DNA from: Lingula anatina
Taxonomy: Eukaryota; Brachiopoda; Lingulata; Lingulida; Lingulidae
Direction of reading: 5' to 3'
NCBI RefSeq assembly: GCF_001039355.2
Contig: NW_019775654.1
Location: forward strand, 82,643 to 146,642
Length of the DNA: 64,000 nucleotides
Below, one piece after another: positions 56,609 through 64,000 of this stretch. The notes beneath the pieces were generated by a model. That model was not told the DNA's origin. It did no database searches and worked only from the letters and a program-made list of their open reading frames with translations. Position 1 is the stretch's first letter. Every line of letters starts with the position of its first letter. The position numbers were made by a program, and so were the translations under genes.

Positions 56609-59459
56609 TTGTCTTTTTCAACAGGTAGATGTGTTGCGGTGTCAGAGAATATTTCTTAATTTGGCTAAAACAACGTCAAGGCAGCATGAACTTGGTTCCT
56701 CTCCATCCAGTTATCATGTTTCATAGGAAAGCACTTTACTATCATAGTAATTTATTTATTTATATTTATATTTTTATATTTGACAGTGAGCAGTGCTCGT
56801 GGTGCAGCCTCTGGTCTGTTTGGTAAGGCTTTGTCAGCGGTCAGGGGGACTGCAGTTAAGAAGTCTCCCAGTTCAGACATTAAAACATGGCAAACTGCAA
56901 GTGTAGAAGGACAGCCTGTTGATCAAGAAGAGGGGGAAATTGTGGAAGAGAAGGCTTCTGGTGCAGGTGATTTGTGTACAGATTATTTAGTTTCATAATT
57001 ACAGGACCATGTGGATTTTAAAGACAATATTTTGGAAATCAAACATGATAACTCTCACATAATTGTGCAAAAATTTGTTTTCTATTTCAGACATTGTCAG
57101 GTATTTTGCATGGAAGTTCATTTCATGTCTGATATCTAGGACACATTTTTATCAGTGCCAAAACTTACTTGTTTCAATCACTTGTTGTCTCAAAAAAAAA
57201 AAAAAAAAACGTAGTGTTTTCACATGAGAATTATGTCATATAAAAAAATTATTGATTGCTGTTAAGTACTACCAGATGTATGTTTCACATGGGAACAGTA
57301 TTTTTTTTATTTGCCAAGGAGTTTTAAAGTTTGAGTCTTGAAAAATATTATGAGGGTATCAATAACAATCAATATCTGTCAATTTTTCACTTACACTATA
57401 AACTGAAGTTTATTTAGAAGTTTGAACATGACAATAAAATAATGAACTCAAAAAAAAATCTTCACACCACTTCATTCTTTGTGTACTTCGTGTCCATAAG
57501 ACGCTTACAGTTTGAATATGAAAATAGAATAACACCATGTATATCTGTAAGTTACATAACTGTTCAGTTCCATTGATTTTGTTTAAAGCTTCCGATATTG
57601 CTAATCCATGGTGTTACTGTTCACAGCAGCAGCAGCAGCAGGGAAAATAGTCAGCTCTCGGCGGCGTTCCAGTGATGATACTGGGGACAAAGTGGCCATC
57701 GTGTGTAAGAACGTGCCGAAAATTTTCAATAAACGCGAAGCACTGAGAGGTCACTTCCAGAAGTATGGACCAGTGTCCAAGGTGTTTGTGAACCCAAATA
57801 GAAACCAGGCTACCATCCACTTTAAAAATCATGTGAGTTTGTTATAATAATTATATATTAAGAAGTGTATAGTGCATTGTTTGAAATACATTGCATTGTA
57901 GCAAGGCAATCATTGCACTTTTAAATCAAGTACCTTGCGATCAAAATCTAAATTTCTCAGTAGAATTCTTTCCATTAAGCATGTTAGTAAGATATGTTTG
58001 TCATATTGATTGATGTGGTGTATTGTTCTCTGGGGTGGATGATAATTGATATCATTTCCTTGTCATTCTGAAAGTCGGTCATTGTTTTTTTTTTGACTTG
58101 TCAACAGTATTTTACCTCCATTCAGTGTCAAAGATCAGGTGATCAGTTATGTCTGTCTGTCTGTCTGCCTGTCTGTCTGTCTCTCTGTCTGTCTGACTGA
58201 CCGTTTACTATTTCCACCTGGTAAAATTATTCAGAAATTAATTTTATTTAAAAAAAGACAAGGATCACCTTTCGTGATTATTGTACCAATTATATCTATT
58301 TTAAGTTAATATAGAGGTGAAAAAAAATGGAAGCAAAGATTTGAAAAGTGAATAACTTTCCACAAAAAATTATTTTTTTTAAATCCATAATTGACTTCGC
58401 AAATCAGTAAAGTGTTTAGTACAGGCTTTTTGTCGACCGAGGAATGCAGAGATCTGACTTGGATTTTAATTTCCAATAAAACCATCTAGTTAGACTAAAA
58501 CGAGCTTAGTTGAGAAATGCCTCATGCCTTTTCCCATAAGATTGCACAGTAATCAGTGTTCTTATGAAAGTCTACTGCCGTATTTTTCCCTAAAGAAAAG
58601 TAACAGCTCAAGTAATTTATACGTAATCTTCTTTACATTAAAGACTGTGACTGTATCTTCTCCCCATGGTAAGGAAAACACTCAAGGGGGTTGCTAAGTA
58701 CTATTAATTTGCATTTTATCAAATTTTGTCTCTCTGTCTTCTGGCTATAGCATTTCCCGCACAGTTAACCGTATTTAGTTTCATAACCCCGTTTTTCCTT
58801 CTTAAGAAAGAGCATCTGTGGCTATGGGAATTTCAGCCACCTGAAATTTCGGAAGCGGTTCCTTTTTACCAGTATTAAATATAGTGCCAGTTACTGCACT
58901 GTACATTGGCTGAACATACTTTATTTATTCTTCACTGGGGCTGATACTTCCACATTTTGTGAAAGTTGGGCACAGTTGGAGACAAGAGGAAAGGCAAGTG
59001 CATGCAGATACATTTTACCAACTGTCATAGACCCCATTCCCATAGATTTTAGATCGATCTATCCCTGTGGGTAGATTACTGTCAGCTTAGCCGGCTTAAG
59101 CGTCTGTCCGGCCTACTAAAAGCTGTAAGGGGGTAATTAACTATGGTGTGCGCTCGGCTGACTGCAATTTAGCGTGAACCCTGGATCGATTTAAATCTCT
59201 GCGAATGCACCCATACTGTCACAGTGAGACCGACCGACCAATGGACACACAGACAGACAAGCAGACAGGCGGTCAAGCAGACAAAAAACAAAAACTTGAG
59301 CAAAAGTTCTTAATATTTTGGAATTCTATCTTTTCCTCCAGGAAGGAGCAGCCCTAGCCAAGAGGAAGGGGAAATACTTGAGGAAAGACTTGGAACCATT
59401 GCAGATCTTCTGGAGTAGTTACTCCCCACAGAACATTGCCAAGACCAGTGTGCTGAAGA
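53837..59459 (+). CDS. MCM3AP: MCM3AP/GANP, N-terminal part: FG repeats and RRM-like domain (3' end outside window)
   Basis: Seven coding exons: 53837-54173, 54537-55391, 55790-55888 (or 55897), 56304-56498, 56787-56966, 57627-57832, 59342-59459. Phases agree, giving 663 residues plus one nt. Residues 1 to about 395 are rich in Gly, Ser and FG dipeptides (FGQPSFGRAPGLFGQ, SGVFGGSS), as in nucleoporins. A charged segment with LFGK motifs follows. An RRM-like domain occupies about 576-655 (VAIVCKNVPKIFNKREAL, ATIHFKNH, EGAALAKRKGKYLRKDLE), matching the GANP RRM. GANP scaffolds the TREX-2 complex at the nuclear pore for mRNA export; its Sac3 and acetyltransferase-like parts should follow to the right. 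The exon 1 acceptor TTCTTACAG at 53820 indicates a 5'UTR intron. Confidence 0.85.
56550..56606. repeat. (AT)n microsatellite
   Basis: TA run after a poly-A stretch in the MCM3AP intron following exon 4. Confidence 0.95.
56967..57626 (+). other. MCM3AP intron 5, no other feature
   Basis: AT-rich, with an A17-type run near 57194; no coding or mobile signature. Confidence 0.5.
57833..59341 (+). other. MCM3AP intron 6 with TCTG repeats and a MITE
   Basis: Holds a (GTCT)n run at 58151-58196 and a CAGA-rich run at 59245-59283, which are roughly reverse complements, plus MITE family D copy 2. No coding signature. Confidence 0.5.
59040..59212. mobile_element. MITE family D, copy 2 (inverted relative to copy 1)
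   Basis: Reverse complement of the copy at 43372: TAGATCGATCTATCCCTG, TAGATTACTGTCAG, AGCTGTAAGGGGGTAATTAA and ATTTAGCGTGAACCC occur in order. It sits in an intron of MCM3AP. Confidence 0.6.
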
Positions 59460-62400
59460 GTAAGTCGATATTTATGCAACAAAGTCATGTATACTGATTA
59501 TATTGCTGAAATTAATTTAATACCACATTCATCTCCCTTCTCTCCTACAAAATTAAAGATGAGGGATTAGACTTGACAAAGGGTTGCTAGTATTCTCAGC
59601 AATCAAATATAGCAAATATTGTTGTGGTTACAAAGTTGTCCTGTCATCTTTTAAAGTTTTCAACTTTGAACCTTCACACAGATCCAAACGACATGTTGTG
59701 CAAGTTGGTATTTTGGCGCTATGAAGTTATATTGATTTATATCCAACAGTTTTCAATCAGCTTTAATGAAAGTTTAAAGACATTGACATTTGATTGTCCA
59801 CCTGGGCATTCAGTTCCAGACGCCTGGAAACAGATCAAGTTCTATACAATGTTTTTTTTTTCTGACAACCATTGGGCTTCTGGCACTCCTCTTGCAGAAA
59901 CCACCCATAGCCTCATTCCCTCATAAAAGTGTCTTGCTAGACACTGAAATGTTGGGAGTGGATATAACTATTTGCTTTTAGCTTGTTTCAAAAGTAATTA
60001 TTATAACTTTTAGTTCATAATACAGCTGATGAAACACTTTGCTGGAAAGCAATTGAAGTTCTGTGCTGGATGTTCTGGTCAGTTGATAGAATTGCAGTAG
60101 TTGACCCTGACTGTCTCACTACAGTGCAATTAGACTACAGTTCAGGGGTCAGTTTCACCAAGAAACTTTTGCTACTTAGTAAATGTTTGTTTTAACTTTA
60201 AGATAGAAAAATTAACTTTGACGGCAGATAAATCATTGGCACCCACTCAAATGGGAATATTGCAACATTCATGTACATTTATAAATGGTGAATGTTTAAT
60301 AGTGACAATTGCTTTATTTTAGTGGTCTGGTACTGATTTATCCCAGGTTAAGATAGACAGTATGTTCTTTTTTTTTCTTTTTTTTGTAACCATCACTGAC
60401 TCCTCACAAATTTTTAAGCATTGTTTCTATTAGAGAATGGGTTGCCATTCTTTAGTGTGACCACCTCAGCAAGTCAATCTTTTATAAATAGCTAACCATA
60501 GCCAGTTTAATAGCATATGACTTCCTCAACTGTAGTGGCTGTGGACGGAACAGCAAATTAAAGAGATAAAAACTTCTCTATATGGTGAGCTAATCGCAAA
60601 CAAACAGCTCCTTAAATAGGCAACATCAATTTGGTGGTCCCTATTTCATTGGAGACTGGCCTTTCAGTTCAGTATTAGATAAAAGTGCAAAATTGTTCAA
60701 TTGGCCCCAGTGAAGTCACAAAGTATACTCTGTTGGCTCTTACATTGGCTGGCTCAAATGAAGTGTTTTGTTGAACATCACAGCCCCATGTGGGTTGAAA
60801 GTGGAGACTATTGACTTTATAAAAGGCAATTTAATCATTCTAGCTTCAGGGGGGTGTAATGATTTTAGTCCGAGTGTTGATATAGAACACATCAAACATT
60901 GTCTGCTTCAAATTCGATTATCTTGATCAAGATGTTGCTCCTTTTAACAAGGCACCAGTAAGGACTAGATTGATTGAGCAATGTTAGGTGACTAGACCAT
61001 TATTGATAAGTTGTACTTCAATGAACAATACTCCTGCATGTGAAGTAAGTCAGTACACTGTAGTCTACCCATATAGTTTTGACCACTTACTTTCTCTTTG
61101 ATTTTTTCTCCCAAAACTGTAATCCATTACTCATATATTTTGTTTCTTTTTAGGCGTTTATTGACGTAGATACAAATTCAAAAAGTTAAATTAGCCAAAA
61201 GTAACAATAGAATAATAGCAAAATAAAATTGTAATGTTCTCAAAAACAAAACACATATAATATTTATAATGAACAGTCCAAGAATGTGTATTTTGAAGAC
61301 ACCCTGTGTATTTAAGATTAATAATAAACTTTTTATTTTCGAAATAACTAATGTAGATGATCAATTGGTAAATTACAAAGATTACTGCATCAACATTGTT
61401 ACCTTGCAATTTTATTAGCTATGACATCATATAACAGCCACAGAACATGTTTTATCTCATCTCAGAGACAATGCCCTTTTGGTGCAATTTCTGATGATGA
61501 CATTAATCAGCTCTTTTTTGACCACATATTATTTATGGAAGTTTGTCATTTAGGTCCAATTTACTCCTGGTTTAATATTCCCAAACAAGTACATTAGGAA
61601 TGGTATTAGGAGGAAGTGAAGCATTGTGGTAAGGTAATATTGTACATATCACAGGCTGTTTTTCCCCGCAGACCTCTAGAATGTATCGCAGTAGGGACAT
61701 TAGGGTTTGTTCCACTAGACATGATGGTCGAGAGAATTACAAGATAATGGCCATTCAGTCTTGCTGCAGCTCTTCTAGGTACCAAATTCCTGCACATGTT
61801 GGTAGCACATAAATTGCCAATTTGTTGAATTTCTGACATCCCTGGTGATGGGTTTCAAATCGCTGTTTTGTCCCATGGTGCTTGAACTTCTTTGTTATCC
61901 CATTATCTCCTGGTACCAACAGAGCTAATTTGATTGCCACGTTTTAAAACTTAGTTTTATTGTTCTAAGTAGATTAAGAGTTTGTTTTGAAAGTGGATGA
62001 AAAGATTGCAAAATAGCAAATTAAAGAGTGAAATATAGAATTAAAAAATGAGTAAAACCAAAGGTACCTTAATGTAGATATTAAGTTTATTATCGTTATG
62101 GATATTACTCTGCTACTCTTGCCTTGCAATCTTGTCTTCATCAAATGGAAGCCTTTGTGTTTGAGGCATGTGCATCCCTAGTTCTGGTCGCACAACTTTG
62201 GTCCATTTCCAGTGCACTTTAACCCAAATTCCAAACTCTTGCTCTTCAGATATTGTGACCTTAGTTTGCTGTTATTTCCTAATAAACACCTTCTTGTATC
62301 TATCACTCTATCAGAGAACCACTTACTCACTGACTGCTGTTTTTTATTTTATGGCCCAGAAGGATTCTTTATCTTAAATTCCAGCATCTGTTTGTCTGTT

Positions 62401-64000
62401 TTTGGTCATTTTGGCTTGATTTTTGATTAAATTTTATTTATATATTTCAAAAATTGACAGCTTTTGTCCAGTTGTCAAACTCTGATTTTTACTGGGTAAC
62501 AGAAACAGTCATGTGAGGATTGGGTAAGAGCAAAATCTGGGTAAGAGAAAAATTAGAAAACCCAGAGAATTGAATTGAAACGGCATGCAAACATATTACT
62601 GTGTGGTAATGGGATGTTTTTTAACAATGAAACCATTGAAATGTTATGTCAGGGCACCATAAGATCTGTTAAACCTTTATTGAAATTACTCTGGAAACAG
62701 AACTAAATGAAACCAGTTTGGAAACATTTAACCCAGTGATAGTGGAATGCTTTTAAGCAATTAGGATGCTGAGTTGATGTGCCTGGCCTTCATTTAGGTT
62801 AACAGACAATAATTTTGTTAATGAAAAAGCTTTAGAAAATCCAGGGATAGGCTGAGTCAAATCTGTTAGAAAACATTTCCATTTGATGTGTAAATGGAAT
62901 GGGTTTTAGCAGTATGAATGTTGAAATGTGTTGATGTGATGCAGCATACAGGTATGAAGAAAGCAAATTTTTAGCAGTGAAGAATGGAGCTAACCAGTCA
63001 GAAAAAAAATTGAGGGAGACAGTTTCCTTGTCCTCCACATTTTCCTGTGCTTATCACTGACAAAATAATAAAAAGTAGGAAGCAAACTCCCCCCCTCCCC
63101 CCAACACACACACACACATACACACGTTGGTTCCTATACCTATGGCAAATTTAGCAGGTAATCTTGTCAAAATCATGGCAGACTTCGAGAAAAGAACACA
63201 TTGAATTGAACTGAACCTGCTCACAAGCATGTAACCAAATGGTAGTGGACTTATTATCTGTTGACTGGCCATCTGTCCAGTGGTTATTTGTTGACTGGAC
63301 ACCTGCTGGTGACACTAGGTAGGCCCTCTTCAAGCACAGTTCAGATCATACTCTGGTACTGATGGTACTAACTCCATGCATATGTTTGTGCAGATTAGGA
63401 AACAGCCCTACAGTGTTAAATGAGTTTATGTTCTCACCAGAACTCTGCCACAATGCAGTGATGCTGTTTGATCTGAATAATGAATACTCAGTTAAGCTCT
63501 GAGATCAGGGGAGGCTGGCCTAATTGAATGTTTAAAGACTGTCATTAGATAAAACCATTATTGACTTAGTTAAGGTGTTCTAAGAAGACCCGCTGCAGAT
63601 AATTACCTTGGAAGTAACTGCTGAACTTGACTGCTTATAAAGACAGCTGAACTAGAAATGGAAAACCAGTGAAAAAATAAAAAAGAGAGTAGAAAATATT
63701 GTGCCAAAACCATTTGACCAATTCTATTATGGCCCAACATGAAACAAAAACACTACATTTTTTTATTGCCAAGGTCATTAATAAACATTAACTTAAGGAC
63801 AATGAATTAATCTTTATTGGCACATTTCTTACAGACTTGAAGGTCAATGGCCTAGCTATTATACAATATGAAAATGATGTACTGTATTTCATACTATGGT
63901 GGTCCATTCCTAAATTATGATGATTAGTATTAGATTCCCATAACAAAGAATTACATAAATGACCAATTGAAAAATCCTTACAATAAAACAGAATAGGAAA
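59460..64000 (+). other. Presumed long MCM3AP intron, no exon recognised
   Basis: After the donor AAGA|GTAAGT no Sac3-like exon with splice sites is seen to the right end. A poly-C/CA tract lies at 63090-63125. A minus-strand frame at 61606-61839 has no recognisable domain and no splice context. The next MCM3AP exon (phase 1) should lie beyond the window. Confidence 0.45.

Noticed and set aside
61606-61940. Minus-strand frame with SSGTNPNVPTAIHSRGLRG as an exon
   Set aside because: No family recognised and no matching splice partners; left as unexplained intron sequence.

Overview
The window is AT-rich nuclear DNA from a metazoan: spliced genes with GT/AG introns, 3'UTRs with AATAAA signals, a tRNA-derived SINE, MITEs, LTR retroelements and many microsatellites. 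The gene set (HMGB, CARD-SAMD9-like, TRMT5, dispanin/IFITM-like, a secreted FAMeT-PAN protein, ASZ1/GASZ, MCM3AP/GANP) suggests a non-insect, probably marine invertebrate (lophotrochozoan or invertebrate deuterostome). The species cannot be fixed from the sequence. Five single 'n' characters (7346, 14720, 21707, 22948, 41204) look like collapsed assembly gaps. Two of them are flanked by duplicated sequence that is probably artefactual.

Layout. 1-2560: last two coding exons and 3'UTR of an HMGB-type protein (+). 5657-31449: a six-exon gene (+) whose joined exons encode a predicted 1823-residue protein: basic/Ser-rich leader, CARD, linker, RHIM-like amyloid motif, then a SAMD9/SAMD9L-type core (AlbA_2/Schlafen-like, SIR2-like region, STAND-type P-loop NTPase, helical repeats, OB-like C-terminus) in one 4.75-kb exon. 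All five introns are phase 1. Its intron 3 holds hAT-like debris and the 3' half of TRMT5 on the minus strand. Its intron 5 holds a Ty3/gypsy-like LTR element, a ~145-bp satellite-like array and a solo LTR.

31450-37515: 3'UTR, a SINE and a foldback element. 37516-38624 (-): a 151-residue CD225/dispanin (IFITM-like) protein. 42726-45647 (-): a 247-residue secreted protein with a farnesoic-acid-methyltransferase-type (FAMeT) domain and a PAN/apple-like domain. 46786-53195 (-): ASZ1/GASZ, 12 exons. 53837-59459 (+): the 5' half of MCM3AP/GANP (FG repeats, RRM-like domain), running off the right end and arranged head to head with ASZ1.

The most interesting object is the CARD-RHIM-SAMD9 gene. It looks like an innate-immune STAND sensor in which the vertebrate SAM domain is replaced by a death-fold plus an amyloid signalling motif, each on its own symmetric phase-1 exon. 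A dispanin/IFITM-like gene lies about 6 kb downstream and an HMGB gene just upstream, so the left half has a possible innate-immunity flavour.
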